Of a stretch of DNA of 64,000 nucleotides, positions 10,657-19,045 are shown piece by piece; position 1 is the first letter of the stretch, and each line of letters starts with the position of its first letter. Where the stretch lies: positions 1,059,970 through 1,123,969 of the forward strand of contig NZ_CP024081.1 of assembly GCF_003033885.1 (NCBI RefSeq). Direction: 5' to 3'. A model generated the notes under the pieces. It saw only the letters and a list, made by a program, of their open reading frames with translations, ran no database searches and was not told the origin of the DNA. This DNA is from Pseudomonas rhizophila. Its GTDB lineage: Bacteria; Pseudomonadota; Gammaproteobacteria; Pseudomonadales; Pseudomonadaceae. The position numbers were made by a program, and so were the translations under genes.

Positions 10657-10773
10657 AGCAGCTTGAGGATTAAAAGATCGCAGCCTCGTTGCACTCGACA
10701 GTTCCTATAGGGGAACGTGTCATCGCCGCGAATGGTCGTAATCTCCATGCTCCTCTGACCACATGGAGACCCG

Positions 10774-12261
10774 ATGAGCCAGGATGTCCCGACTACCGAT
10801 ACCAATCGTCGTCAACTGCTGCAAATCATCGCCGGGCTGTCTGACGGGGTGATGTTGATCGAAGTCGATCAGACCATCGCCTGGGCCAACGAAGCGGCGT
10901 TGACCATGCACGGGGTCACTGACCTCAAGGCGCTGGGGGCCAACGCCGAGGAATACGCCCAGCGGTTCAATTTGCGTTATCGCAACAACCACCCGCTGAC
11001 CGCGGACAACTACCCCATTGCCCGGGTCGCCCGTGGCGATGAGTTCAGCGATGTATTGGTGGAGGTCACGCCCGAGGCTGATCCGGATCGCACCTGGGTT
11101 CATCGGATTCGCAGCATGGTGCTGACCGACCGTAGCGGCCAGGCGGAATTGCTGGTGCTGATTCTCAGCGATGCCACCGAGTGGGCCAGCGCCGAACAGC
11201 GTTTCGAGAGAACCTTCGCGGCCAACCCGGCGCCAGCGGTAATCTGCCGCCTCAGTGACTTGCGCTATATCAAGGTCAACCAAGGCTTTCTGGAAATGAC
11301 CGGCTATAGCCGCGAGCAGGTGATCGGGCGTTCGGTGTATGAGCTGGATGTGCTCGAGGCCGCCGAGAAACGTGACTTGGCCATCGAGCGCCTGGGGCAG
11401 GGCGCGACCATTCCGCAAATGCAGGCTGAGTTGAAACTGCCAGGGGGCGGCAGCAAGCAAGTGATTGTCGCGGGCCAGCCGCTGGATGACCTGCATGACG
11501 AAGACTGCATGCTGTTTTCCTTCATGGACATGGAGCCGCGCCGCAAGGCCGAAACGGCGTTGCGCCAGAGCGAGGAGCGCTTTGCCAAATCGTTCCGTCT
11601 CACGCCCGTGCCAACCCTGGTGTGCAGCGCCGAACAGCAATTGCTGGAGATCAACGAAGCCTTTCTCCAGACCAGCGGTTACGCCAGTGAAGAACTGCTG
11701 GGTAAAACCGTGGAGGAAATCGGCTTTCTCGACCCGGATGCCTGCGCCGCACTGTTTGCCACGCTGGAAAAAACCGCAACCGTGTCCAGCGTCGACGTCA
11801 AGGTTCACAAAAAAGGTGGGGAGCAGATCGACTGCGAGATGGCAGCCGATACTGTCGTCATTCAGGACAAGCCGTGTTATTTGCTGGTGTTGATGAACAT
11901 CACCGAACGCAAACGCTCGGAGCTGGAGCTGGTGGCGGCCATCGAAGAGGTGATGAAAGATGCCTCCTGGTTCAGTCGGACCCTGATCGAAAAACTGGCC
12001 AATGTGAAGAGCATCAACGCCCAGTTGCCCAGCACTTCATTTACCGAGCTCACAGCCCGGGAGCGTGATGTGCTGGGGCTGATCTGCCAGGGCCTGGCCG
12101 ACAAGGAAATCGCCGCGCGCTTGAAGCTGGCCCCCAATACCGTGCGCAATCACGTGGCGACGCTGTACTCCAAACTCGATGTTCACAGCCGCAGCGAGGC
12201 AATCGTCTGGGCGCGCGAACGCGGCCTGTTCGCCAACGAGTGGCGAATGAAGGCACCATGA
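10774..12261 (+). CDS. PAS-PAS-PAS-LuxR transcriptional regulator
   Basis: A 495-residue cytosolic regulator. A divergent PAS-like domain occupies about residues 10-135, a second about 145-260 (RTFAANPAPAVICRLSDLRYIKVNQGFLEMTGYSREQVIGRS), and a third about 268-380 (FRLTPVPTLVCSAEQQLLEINEAFLQTSGYASEELLG, ending ITERKRSE). A short coiled linker leads to a GerE/LuxR helix-turn-helix at about 420-480 (LTARERDVLGLICQGLADKEIAARLKLAPNTVRNHVATLYSKL). There is no receiver domain and no transmembrane segment, so PAS domains must sense the signal. It follows the pyrimidine genes after 117 bases but has its own GGAG ribosome site; whether it regulates them is unknown. Confidence 0.88.
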   Translation: MSQDVPTTDTNRRQLLQIIAGLSDGVMLIEVDQTIAWANEAALTMHGVTDLKALGANAEEYAQRFNLRYRNNHPLTADNYPIARVARGDEFSDVLVEVTPEADPDRTWVHRIRSMVLTDRSGQAELLVLILSDATEWASAEQRFERTFAANPAPAVICRLSDLRYIKVNQGFLEMTGYSREQVIGRSVYELDVLEAAEKRDLAIERLGQGATIPQMQAELKLPGGGSKQVIVAGQPLDDLHDEDCMLFSFMDMEPRRKAETALRQSEERFAKSFRLTPVPTLVCSAEQQLLEINEAFLQTSGYASEELLGKTVEEIGFLDPDACAALFATLEKTATVSSVDVKVHKKGGEQIDCEMAADTVVIQDKPCYLLVLMNITERKRSELELVAAIEEVMKDASWFSRTLIEKLANVKSINAQLPSTSFTELTARERDVLGLICQGLADKEIAARLKLAPNTVRNHVATLYSKLDVHSRSEAIVWARERGLFANEWRMKAP

Positions 12262-12332
12262 TGGCCAGTGCAAATGCACCGGGCGTGCTGGTGCAAATTC
12301 GGGTTTTGCCCGCGCCGTTGGCTCCTTAGGCT

Positions 12333-12373
12333 GTGAGGGTGCGGCATTCTCTGCGCAATGCCGCGTCCCCCAC
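12333..12373 (+). other. Stem-loop in the leader of the small ORF / DUF1652 pair
   Basis: GCGGCATT at 12341-12348 pairs with AATGCCGC at 12357-12364 around an 8-base loop, and the stem extends outward with GTG-AGGG pairing with CCC-C-CAC. No T-tract follows, so it is not an obvious terminator; it ends 24 bases before the small ORF start. Confidence 0.5.
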
Positions 12374-12397
12374 GAAACAGTCAAGGAACACGCCACA

Positions 12398-12493
12398 ATG
12401 AGCAGTGAACGAATCAATCGTGCAATCGCCAGGACGCTTGCCGGGCCTATGAGCCCGCAGTTGCCCGCCGGTCGCTCACGGCTACAGCGCTGA
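12398..12493 (+). CDS. Small ORF (31 aa) upstream of the DUF1652 gene
   Basis: ATG at 12398 with AAGGAA at 12384-12389 encodes a basic 31-residue peptide beginning MSSERINRAIARTLAGP and ending SRLQR. Its TGA at 12491-12493 is followed immediately by the GGAG ribosome site of the DUF1652 gene, so translation could be coupled. I do not recognise the peptide; it may be a real small protein, a leader peptide or chance. Confidence 0.4.
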   Translation: MSSERINRAIARTLAGPMSPQLPAGRSRLQR

Positions 12494-12503
12494 GGAGCAA
12501 CGG

Positions 12504-12752
12504 ATGCCCCTACTGGCCCCCCTGCGCGCCCGACTCGAAGAAAGCTTCAAGCCACTGGCCTGCGAATGCAGCCTCAACGGCGACGGAACCCTTACCGTAC
12601 GCCTGTATCACCGCGAAAGCGGGGAGGTGGATCTGGTGGTGAGCGGCATGAGCGTCGACAGCGTCCGCTCGGAAGAAAGCCTGGCAAAGCTGATCGATGA
12701 GTTGCGGTATGAGCTTGAAAACACCCCGCTGTATCGAAGTGACCCCGCCTGA
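12504..12752 (+). CDS. DUF1652 domain protein
   Basis: An 82-residue cytosolic protein. Its layout is that of DUF1652: a helical start (LRARLEESFKPLACECSLN), two short strands (GTLTVRLYHRESGEVDLVVSGMSV), then SEESLAKLIDELRYELE. The family is confined largely to Pseudomonas and relatives and has no known function. GGAG at 12494-12497 is the ribosome site, overlapping the end of the upstream 31-codon ORF region. It converges on the sensor kinase gene, whose stop is 41 bases further on. Confidence 0.85.
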   Translation: MPLLAPLRARLEESFKPLACECSLNGDGTLTVRLYHRESGEVDLVVSGMSVDSVRSEESLAKLIDELRYELENTPLYRSDPA

Positions 12753-12793
12753 GTGATCCGCTGAACTTTTCCGCTGAACTTGGTAGCCGCCAC

Positions 12794-14179
12794 CTACAGC
12801 AGCGTCGCCCGGCAATCGAGCGCCAACCGAGCGCCGCCTTGCTCGCTGCTGCCCACTTCCAGCGTGAACCCGTGCAAGTTGACAATCGCCGCGACGATCG
12901 ACAGTCCCAGGCCAAAGCCGCTCTGCTGGCTGCTGCCCTCGGCGCGGTAGAAGCGGCGAAACACAGCCTTGCGCTCCGCCTCGGGGATTCCGGGCCCGGA
13001 GTCGAGTACTTCGATGCGGCTGCTGTCGCCCTGATCAACGCCACGCAGGATCACCTCACCGCCCGGCGGGGTGAATTTGATCGAGTTGCTCAGCAGGTTG
13101 GACACCGCCTCGAACAGCAATGCCCGGTCGCCGTTGAGCAAGGGCAGGGCATCGGGCACTTCGAGGGTGAAGGTCAGTTCCCGCTCCTCGGCCAACGGTA
13201 GATAAAAATCGTGCAGTTCCTGCAACAACTGCAACGGATCGAGGCGCACGAACCCTGAGCGTCGTTGCTGGTCTTCCAGCTCGGAAATCCGCAACAAGCC
13301 CCGAAACCTCGCCATCAGGGTGTCAGTCTCGGCAATCACCTGATCCATCTGCAACGCCTCGGACGAGCCGTCCGGGGCTTGCTGCTGGATGCGATAAAGC
13401 TGGGCGCGCAGGCGAGTCAGCGGGGTGCGCAGGTCATGGGCGATGTTGTCGCACACGCCCTTGACCTCGTTCATCAAGCGTTCGATACGATCGAGCATGG
13501 CGTTGACGATTGCCGCCAGCATGTCCAGCTCATCGCGACGGCTCGACAGCGGCAGGCGATGGGTCAGGTCACCGGCCACGATGGCCTCGGCACTGGCCTG
13601 CAGTTTGCGGATGCGTTGCAACGGTCGCCGACGCAACAGATGCCAGCCGGCAATGCCCGGCAAAATGGTCAGGGACACGCCCCAGAACAGCGCGTGCAGA
13701 ATGATGCGCGTGACAGCGAACAGCGAGCCGTTGTCCCGCGCCAGGACCAACCAGCGGCCGTCCTGGGTCCGGGTCGCCACCGCGTCGCAACTGTCGGAAG
13801 GAACACCTGGATCCCTGGAATCGACGCAGCCGCCGAGCATATGAATATTGCCGTCCAGCGGCAGATCGGGGGGTACGTGCCGGATCGGTCCGCTCAAGTG
13901 GCGCAATTGCGGATCGAACAGGCCGTAGGCGTCGACGCCGCGTTCATCCAGGGTCAGGCTGGCCATGAGAGCATCCTCCAACTGATCGCCATGAATACGT
14001 GCGAACAGGTGCTGACGCTGCATCAGGGAGTGCTTGGCAAGGCTGTCGAGGTAACCGAACACTTCGTAATACATCACCCCCATCAGGACCGCGCTCCAGA
14101 GCACGAACAGCGAACTGTACAGCGCCAGCAGGCGACTGCTGGAGGAGCGCCAGCCCTTAGCGGGGTTCAGCAATGACAT
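12794..14179 (-). CDS. Membrane sensor histidine kinase (OmpR-partner type)
   Basis: A 461-residue two-helix sensor. Hydrophobic segments lie at about 17-40 and 158-180, framing a periplasmic domain of about 115 residues. Then come HAMP (about 181-235), HisKA with the phospho-accepting His in CDNIAHDLRTPLTRL, and an HATPase domain (LLSNSIKFTPPGGEV N-box, LDSGPGIPEAERKAVFRRFYR, GFGLGLSIVAAIVNLHG). It overlaps the 3' end of the response regulator gene by 23 bases, so the pair is translated together. The overall type resembles metal- or envelope-stress kinases, but the signal cannot be named from the sequence. Start chosen at 14179; ribosome site is weak. Confidence 0.92.
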   Translation of the reverse strand: MSLLNPAKGWRSSSSRLLALYSSLFVLWSAVLMGVMYYEVFGYLDSLAKHSLMQRQHLFARIHGDQLEDALMASLTLDERGVDAYGLFDPQLRHLSGPIRHVPPDLPLDGNIHMLGGCVDSRDPGVPSDSCDAVATRTQDGRWLVLARDNGSLFAVTRIILHALFWGVSLTILPGIAGWHLLRRRPLQRIRKLQASAEAIVAGDLTHRLPLSSRRDELDMLAAIVNAMLDRIERLMNEVKGVCDNIAHDLRTPLTRLRAQLYRIQQQAPDGSSEALQMDQVIAETDTLMARFRGLLRISELEDQQRRSGFVRLDPLQLLQELHDFYLPLAEERELTFTLEVPDALPLLNGDRALLFEAVSNLLSNSIKFTPPGGEVILRGVDQGDSSRIEVLDSGPGIPEAERKAVFRRFYRAEGSSQQSGFGLGLSIVAAIVNLHGFTLEVGSSEQGGARLALDCRATLL

Positions 14180-14840
14180 AGCCGGAACCTCGTACCGTGC
14201 GAATCAGCGGTTCCAGGCCCGGCGGGTCGATTTTCTTGCGCAGGCGGCCGATATGGACGTCGATCAGGTTGGTGCCGGGATCGAAGTGATAGCCCCAGAC
14301 CTCTTCGAAAATCATCATGCGCGAGAGGATCTGGCCGCTGTTGCGCATCAGGAACTCCAGCAGCTTGTATTCGGTGGGCAGCAGGCTGAGCAGTTGCCCG
14401 TTGCGGCTGGCTTCGCGGCTGATCAGGTTGAGTTCCAGGTCGGCCACCCGCAGTGCGGTTTCCGGTTCGCGGGCACCGTTGTTGCGTCGTAGCAGGACTT
14501 CGACCCGGGCGGCCATTTCGTCGGTGGCGAACGGCTTGGTCAGATAATCGTCGCCACCGGCCCGCAGGCCGCGCACCCGCTCGTCCACATCGGAGAGGGC
14601 GCTGATCATCAGGATCGGCGTGGCCACGCCCATGGTGCGCAACGTCGTCACGATCACCAGCCCGTCGAGCTCGGGCAGCATGCGGTCCAGGGTGATCAGG
14701 TCGTAATCGCCGCTCACCGCCCGTTCCAGGCCCTCGCGGCCGTTGTCGACCCAGTCGACATCCAGGCCGTTGCGGGTCAGTTCGGCGACGATTTCACGGG
14801 CGGTCACGGCGTCGTCTTCGATGGTCAAAATGCGGTTCAT
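14157..14840 (-). CDS. OmpR/PhoB-type response regulator
   Basis: A 227-residue regulator starting MNRILTIEDDAVTAREIVAEL. The receiver domain has the acidic pocket EDD, the phospho-acceptor Asp in DLITLDRMLPELDG, and Lys in YLTKPF. The C-terminal winged helix (about 130-225) includes LLPTEYKLLEFLMRNSGQILSR and DVHIGRLRKKIDPPGLEPLIRTVRGSGYVI. It forms an operon with the downstream kinase. A further upstream start (14888) is open but adds an unusual N-terminal tail, so 14840 is preferred. It is divergent from hcnABC, but I see no evidence that it controls that operon. Confidence 0.93.
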   Translation of the reverse strand: MNRILTIEDDAVTAREIVAELTRNGLDVDWVDNGREGLERAVSGDYDLITLDRMLPELDGLVIVTTLRTMGVATPILMISALSDVDERVRGLRAGGDDYLTKPFATDEMAARVEVLLRRNNGAREPETALRVADLELNLISREASRNGQLLSLLPTEYKLLEFLMRNSGQILSRMMIFEEVWGYHFDPGTNLIDVHIGRLRKKIDPPGLEPLIRTVRGSGYVIAEPR

Positions 14841-14943
14841 GGGCGTTACCGGTTGAGAAATTGAAGCCATTGCGCAGCATTCTGCCAAAAAATACCTGTC
14901 GGCTTTCTGAAAAAATGTTCATGGACGCCGACAGCGGTATTCA

Positions 14944-14957
14944 CTGGCCTGGATCAA
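14944..14957 (+). promoter_or_regulatory. ANR/FNR-type box of the hcnABC promoter
   Basis: CTGGCCTGGATCAA matches TTGGC-N4-ATCAA, the form of ANR box known for hcn promoters, at 9 of 10 fixed positions. A -10-like TAACAT lies at 14979-14984, placing the box centre (14950.5) about 41 bases before the predicted start of transcription near 14991. This is the class II spacing at which FNR-family activators work. ANR control of hcnABC under low oxygen is established in P. aeruginosa and P. protegens; here it is inferred from the sequence. Confidence 0.65.
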
Positions 14958-15102
14958 CACTTGGTCACAAATAATCCCTAACATAAATTTAGTGCGCACC
15001 ATCATGCTGCGTCCGTTGCCCTGCTTTGGCGCGCTGTCGCTGATGGGCACTGACACGAACCGGTGATGGTGTGCCGCAAGGAGCCGAGACCTCACTGAAC
15101 CT

Positions 15103-15112
15103 TCAAGGAAGA
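15103..15112 (+). promoter_or_regulatory. RsmA/RsmE (CsrA-type) site over the hcnA ribosome binding site
   Basis: TCAAGGAAGA fits the Rsm consensus (A/U)CANGGANG(U/A) at every position and contains the hcnA ribosome binding site, six to ten bases before the ATG at 15118. Translational repression of hcnA by RsmA/RsmE, relieved by the Gac-controlled small RNAs, is established in P. protegens. The exact match suggests the same control here. Confidence 0.7.
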
Positions 15113-15117
15113 GCAAC

Positions 15118-15444
15118 ATGATGCAACCTCAAGACCTTCTACGCCGAAAATTTGATATCCAGCCGCTGCAGCAGGCCGACATGACGGTGCACCTTGATGG
15201 GCAGTCCGTCAGCGCGGCCCAAGGTGAAACCGTCCTCAGCGTCATTCAGGCCCTGGGCCAGCGCCAGGTAGCACGCAACGATCACGACCAACTCAGTGGC
15301 GCATACTGTGGCATGGGCGTGTGCCAATGTTGCCTGGTCAAGATCGACGGCCGCCACAAGCGCCGCGCCTGCCAGACCCAAGTGCGTCCCGGCATGCAAA
15401 TCGAAACCCGGGCCAATCGCATCGCCGAAAGGGAGGCACCATGA
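15118..15444 (+). CDS. hcnA: Hydrogen cyanide synthase subunit HcnA
   Basis: A 108-residue 2Fe-2S protein, the small subunit of the membrane-associated HcnABC flavoenzyme that oxidises glycine to HCN and CO2. The ferredoxin fold is visible from VHLDGQSVSAAQGETVLSV, and the cluster ligands are the cysteines in GAYCGMGVCQCCLVKIDG and RRACQT. The sequence follows HcnA as I recall it (ARNDHDQ.SGA.CGMGVC.CCLV.IDGR.KRRACQT). The ATG stop junction ATGA at 15441-15444 overlaps hcnB by four bases. Regulation: ANR-like box upstream and an Rsm site over the ribosome site. HcnA-like subunits also occur in opine and proline oxidases, but the three-gene match decides for hcn. Confidence 0.93.
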   Translation: MMQPQDLLRRKFDIQPLQQADMTVHLDGQSVSAAQGETVLSVIQALGQRQVARNDHDQLSGAYCGMGVCQCCLVKIDGRHKRRACQTQVRPGMQIETRANRIAEREAP

Positions 15445-16850
15445 ACCTCCATCCGGTGATTGTCGGCGGCGGGCCGGCGGGTATGGCCGCGGCCATCGAG
15501 CTGGCCACCCACGGGGTGCATTGCACCCTGCTCGAAGAAGCGCCGCGCCTGGGTGGCGTGGTCTACCGCGGGCCGCTGCGCGACGGGGTGAGCCTGGATT
15601 ACCTCGGGCCGCGCTACAGCGAAGCCCTGAACAAACTCCACGGTGAGTTCCAGCGCTACGCCGGGCTGATCGATGTGCGACTCAACCACCGCGTCATCGG
15701 CGCCGAAGGGTTCAAGGCGCTGATGCTGCTGAACGCCGATGAACAACTGCGCGAGGTCAGCTATTCCCACCTAGTGCTGGCGGCCGGTTGTCATGAGCGC
15801 AGCGTGCCGTTCCCTGGCTGGACACTGCCGGGGGTGATGCTGCTCGGTGGTCTGCAATTGCAGATCAAGAGCGGAGCGGTCAAGCCGCCGGGGCCGGTGG
15901 TGATCGCCGGTACAGGCCCGTTGCTGCCGCTGGTGGCCTGTCAACTTCACGCTTCGGGCGTGGCCGTGGCGGGCGTCTATGAGGCTTGTGCCTTCGGCAA
16001 GATCGCCAGGGAAAGCCTGGCATTGCTGAACAAACCACAATTGTTCCTCGACGGCCTGAGCATGCTGGCTTATCTCAAACTGCATCGCATCCCCGTGCGT
16101 TATGGCTGGGGAGTGGTACAGGCCAACGGCGAGGGCGAGCTGGACATCGTCACCGTTGCACCGTATTCCAGTACCTGGGAGCCCGACCTCGAACGAGCCG
16201 AACAGGTCCCGGCCCAGACGCTGGCAGTCGGCTATGGTTTCATCCCGCGCACCCAATTGAGCCAGCAGATGGGCCTGGAGCATGGCTTCATCGATGACGG
16301 TTATTTGCGGGCAGTGTCCGATGCTTGGCAGCAAAGCAGCGAGGCGCACATTCACCTGGCCGGCGACGTGGGCGGGATTCGCGGTGGCGAAGCCGCCATG
16401 TTGAGCGGGCGCATCGCCGCACTGTCGATCCTGATGCAGGCCGACCTGCTGGATTGCTCCACTGCCCTGGAGTACCGCGACCGGTATAGGGCGCAACTGG
16501 ACCGGATCATTCGCTTTCGCGCCGCCGTGGACCGCTACACGCAACGCGGCGCCGGACAAACCGCGTTGCCGACCGCCGACACGGTCATTTGTCGCTGCGA
16601 ACATGCGACCCGCGCCGACATCGACCGCGCCCTGGAGCAGGGCGTGCAAGACATGGCCAGCCTGAAAATGCGCACCCGCGTGAGCATGGGTGACTGTCAG
16701 GGGCGGATGTGCGTGGGTTATTGCAGTGATCGCCTGCGCCAGGCCACCGGGCGTGCCGACGTTGGCTGGCTGCGGCCGCGTTTCCCCATCGACCCGATTC
16801 CCTTTTCAGCCTTTCAGAACGTCGGCACGGAGGCCCTCCGGCATGACTGA
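15441..16850 (+). CDS. hcnB: Hydrogen cyanide synthase subunit HcnB
   Basis: A 469-residue FAD/NAD(P)-type subunit of HCN synthase, exactly the family length. The start MNLHPVIVGGGPAGMAAAIELA carries the dinucleotide-binding glycines; a second nucleotide motif is VVIAGTGPLLPLVACQLHASG. The C-terminal part has cysteines in VICRCEHATRADIDRALEQG and GDCQGRMCVGYC, the BFD-like ferredoxin-binding region that HcnB and opine-oxidase A subunits share. The upstream in-frame extension to 15321 overlaps hcnA and is rejected; GGGAGG precedes the chosen ATG. The end overlaps hcnC by eight bases. Operon order hcnA-hcnB-hcnC is standard. Confidence 0.94.
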   Translation: MNLHPVIVGGGPAGMAAAIELATHGVHCTLLEEAPRLGGVVYRGPLRDGVSLDYLGPRYSEALNKLHGEFQRYAGLIDVRLNHRVIGAEGFKALMLLNADEQLREVSYSHLVLAAGCHERSVPFPGWTLPGVMLLGGLQLQIKSGAVKPPGPVVIAGTGPLLPLVACQLHASGVAVAGVYEACAFGKIARESLALLNKPQLFLDGLSMLAYLKLHRIPVRYGWGVVQANGEGELDIVTVAPYSSTWEPDLERAEQVPAQTLAVGYGFIPRTQLSQQMGLEHGFIDDGYLRAVSDAWQQSSEAHIHLAGDVGGIRGGEAAMLSGRIAALSILMQADLLDCSTALEYRDRYRAQLDRIIRFRAAVDRYTQRGAGQTALPTADTVICRCEHATRADIDRALEQGVQDMASLKMRTRVSMGDCQGRMCVGYCSDRLRQATGRADVGWLRPRFPIDPIPFSAFQNVGTEALRHD

Positions 16851-18117
16851 GCATCCAGACCTCAAGCACTATGATGTCGTTATCGTCGGCGGAGGCGTTA
16901 TCGGTGCGTCCTGTGCCTATCAACTGTCCAAACGCAAGCCTCTGAAGATCGCCTTGATCGACGCCAAGCGCCCCGGCAACGCCACCCGCGCTTCGGCCGG
17001 CGGCCTGTGGGCCATCGGTGAATCTGTGGGCCTGGGCTGCGGGGTGATCTTCTTTCGGATGATGTCGGCCAACCGCAAGCGCCAGGCCCAGGGCGCCGCC
17101 GTGGCGGTGGACGCCAGCACGCCGCACATCCTGCCCCAGTCGTTCTTCGATTTCGCCTTGCAGTCCAACGCGATGTATCCCCGACTGCACCGCGAGCTGA
17201 TGGACAACCACGGCATGGACTTCAAGTTCGAGGAGACCGGGCTCAAGTTCGTGATCTACGACGATGAAGACCGTTTGTATGCCGAGCACATCGTCGCCTG
17301 CATTCCCCACCTGGCCGATCAGGTACGCTGGCTCGACCAGGCCGCCCTGCGCGAGGCCGAGCCGAATGTCAGCCATGAGGCCCGGGGCGCGCTGGAGTTT
17401 CTGTGCGACCATCAGGTCAGCCCGTTCCGGCTGGCCGATGCCTACACCGAGGGTGCCCGGCAGAATGGCGTCGATATGTTCTTCAACACCAACGTGGCGC
17501 AGGTGCTTCGAGACGGTGCGCGGGTGACGGGGGTGAGAACCGCCGAAGCCGGGACGTTCAACTGCCGGACGCTGATCAATGCCGCCGGTGCCTGGGCGGC
17601 GGACCTGAGCGAGCAAGCCACCGGTGTGCGGATTCCGGTCAGGCCGGTCAAGGGGCAAATCCTGCTGACCGAGCGCATGCCGAAGATCCTCAACGGGTGC
17701 CTGACCACCAGCGACTGCTATGTCGCGCAAAAGGACAACGGCGAAATCCTCATCGGCAGTACCACCGAGGACAAGGGTTTCGACGTGACCACCACCTACC
17801 CGGAAATCGAGGGGTTGGTGCAGGGCGCGGTGCGCTGCATACCGCAGCTGGCCGACATCAACCTGAAACGCACCTGGGCCGGTTTGCGCCCCGGCTCACC
17901 TGATGAGTTGCCCATCCTGGGCCCGATGCGCGGCGTGGAAGGGTACCTAAATGCCTGTGGGCACTTTCGCACCGGCATCCTGACCTCGGCCATCACCGGA
18001 GTGCTGCTGGACAAACTGGTGAACAACGAGCCCCTGCCGCTGGACATCACGCCGTTCCTGGCGGATCGCTTCGAGGTTGTGCCGGTGGTAAAGCCAAAGG
18101 AAATGGAGCTGACTTGA
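16843..18117 (+). CDS. hcnC: Hydrogen cyanide synthase subunit HcnC
   Basis: A 424-residue FAD-dependent amine oxidase of the DAO/glycine-oxidase family, the subunit expected to take the first electrons from glycine. The FAD site is YDVVIVGGGVIGASCAYQL at the N-terminus. Other landmarks are GNATRASAGGLWAIGES, INAAGAWAADLSEQATG, RPVKGQILLTER, and near the end AGLRPGSPDELPILGP and GHFRTGILTSAITG, which carry the C-terminal FAD contacts. The ATG lies inside the hcnB stop region (ATGACTGA), indicating translational coupling. Length agrees with HcnC. Two REPINs follow and may stabilise or end the transcript. Confidence 0.94.
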   Translation: MTEHPDLKHYDVVIVGGGVIGASCAYQLSKRKPLKIALIDAKRPGNATRASAGGLWAIGESVGLGCGVIFFRMMSANRKRQAQGAAVAVDASTPHILPQSFFDFALQSNAMYPRLHRELMDNHGMDFKFEETGLKFVIYDDEDRLYAEHIVACIPHLADQVRWLDQAALREAEPNVSHEARGALEFLCDHQVSPFRLADAYTEGARQNGVDMFFNTNVAQVLRDGARVTGVRTAEAGTFNCRTLINAAGAWAADLSEQATGVRIPVRPVKGQILLTERMPKILNGCLTTSDCYVAQKDNGEILIGSTTEDKGFDVTTTYPEIEGLVQGAVRCIPQLADINLKRTWAGLRPGSPDELPILGPMRGVEGYLNACGHFRTGILTSAITGVLLDKLVNNEPLPLDITPFLADRFEVVPVVKPKEMELT

Positions 18118-18165
18118 AGCAATTCTTTGTGCCGAACACATATTTTGCAGTCCCCCGGCCCCAAA

Positions 18166-18256
18166 CTGTGGGAGCGAGCCTGCTCGCGATGGCGTCGGAT
18201 CAGTGCCATTGATGTTGATTGACCCACCGCTATCGCGAGCAGGCTCGCTCCCACAT
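18166..18256. repeat. REPIN (REP pair)
   Basis: Left unit TGTGGGAGCGAGCCTGCTCGCGATGG, right unit CTATCGCGAGCAGGCTCGCTCCCACA, located just after hcnC. First of two in a row. Confidence 0.9.
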
Positions 18257-18298
18257 AGATCTGGGGGGGCCTCATCCGATGGTCACTCAGGAACCAAC

Positions 18299-18389
18299 TG
18301 TGGGAGCGAGCCTGCTCGCGAAAGCGGTCTATCTGAGACGATGATGTTGAGTCTGCCGCCGTCTTCGCAAGCAAGCCTGCTCCCACACA
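18299..18389. repeat. REPIN (REP pair), degenerate right unit
   Basis: Left unit TGTGGGAGCGAGCCTGCTCGCGAAAG; the right unit CTTCGCAAGCAAGCCTGCTCCCACA has drifted. Together with 18166-18256 it forms a tandem REPIN cluster between hcnC and the convergent GST gene. Confidence 0.85.
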
Positions 18390-18404
18390 AGCCGCGCTCG
18401 TCCG

Positions 18405-19016
18405 CTATACCATCGGCGTGCTGGCGAACGCCTCCAACCCTTCGGCATAGGCGGTAAACGCGCTGATCGATGGAAATGACTTGCCCTGCACCTGATCCGG
18501 CACCACCAGGTTGGTGAAGCTCCAGGCCACTGCCACGGTGATGCCCGCCTGATCGAGGGTGCCATCGGTGATCAGGGGCTGTTTCACCAGTTCCTGTTCG
18601 AGCATGTCATAGGCCGCCGCCAGTTGACCTTCCACGCGTTCGACCCAGGGGGCGTGTTGGATTTCTGTCGGCCGAAGGTTGCGTTCGTAGTAGATCTGCA
18701 CTGACTTCTCGCACGCCGCCAGGGCCAGGCCAATCACGCGCAATGCGCGCAGCCGTTGCCCACTGTCGACCGGCATCAGGCTTTTGCCCGGCGCGGCCAA
18801 GGCTTCGAGGTAGTCGATGATCAGTGTGGAATCCATCAGCACGTTGCCATCGTTGAGCACCAGGGTCGGTGCCTTGACCACCGGGTTGATGCGCTGGAAC
18901 TGTTCGAAATGCCTGAACACCGAAACGGACTCGTGTTCCAGGGCAACCCCCAGGCACTTGGCGGAAATGGCGACGCGTCGCACGTAGGGCGAGTCCAGCA
19001 TGCCGATCAGTTTCAT
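18405..19016 (-). CDS. Glutathione S-transferase family protein
   Basis: A 203-residue cytosolic GST. The N-terminal thioredoxin-like half starts MKLIGMLDSPYVRRVAIS and contains the glutathione gamma-glutamyl contact MDSTLIIDYLEAL (usual form ES.AI..YL), preceded by the cis-Pro strand KAPTLVL. The C-terminal half is all-helical and includes PLITDGTLDQAGITVAVAW. GGAG lies in front of the ATG. It is the first gene after hcnC on the opposite strand and just downstream of the iolR-like gene, transcribed in the same direction with 29 bases between. The substrate is unknown. Confidence 0.9.
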   Translation of the reverse strand: MKLIGMLDSPYVRRVAISAKCLGVALEHESVSVFRHFEQFQRINPVVKAPTLVLNDGNVLMDSTLIIDYLEALAAPGKSLMPVDSGQRLRALRVIGLALAACEKSVQIYYERNLRPTEIQHAPWVERVEGQLAAAYDMLEQELVKQPLITDGTLDQAGITVAVAWSFTNLVVPDQVQGKSFPSISAFTAYAEGLEAFASTPMV

Positions 19017-19045
19017 GACGTCTCCTTCAGAAGAATCTTGCGGGG

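Noticed and set aside
10701..10716. GTTCC-N6-GGAAC palindrome before the PAS-LuxR gene
   Set aside because: It resembles an inverted form of the IolR site but with the arms reversed; no reason to link it to any regulator.
18118..18404. Series of inverted repeats that could be mistaken for a CRISPR array
   Set aside because: The repeats are REP units in alternating orientation with no uniform spacers and no cas genes.
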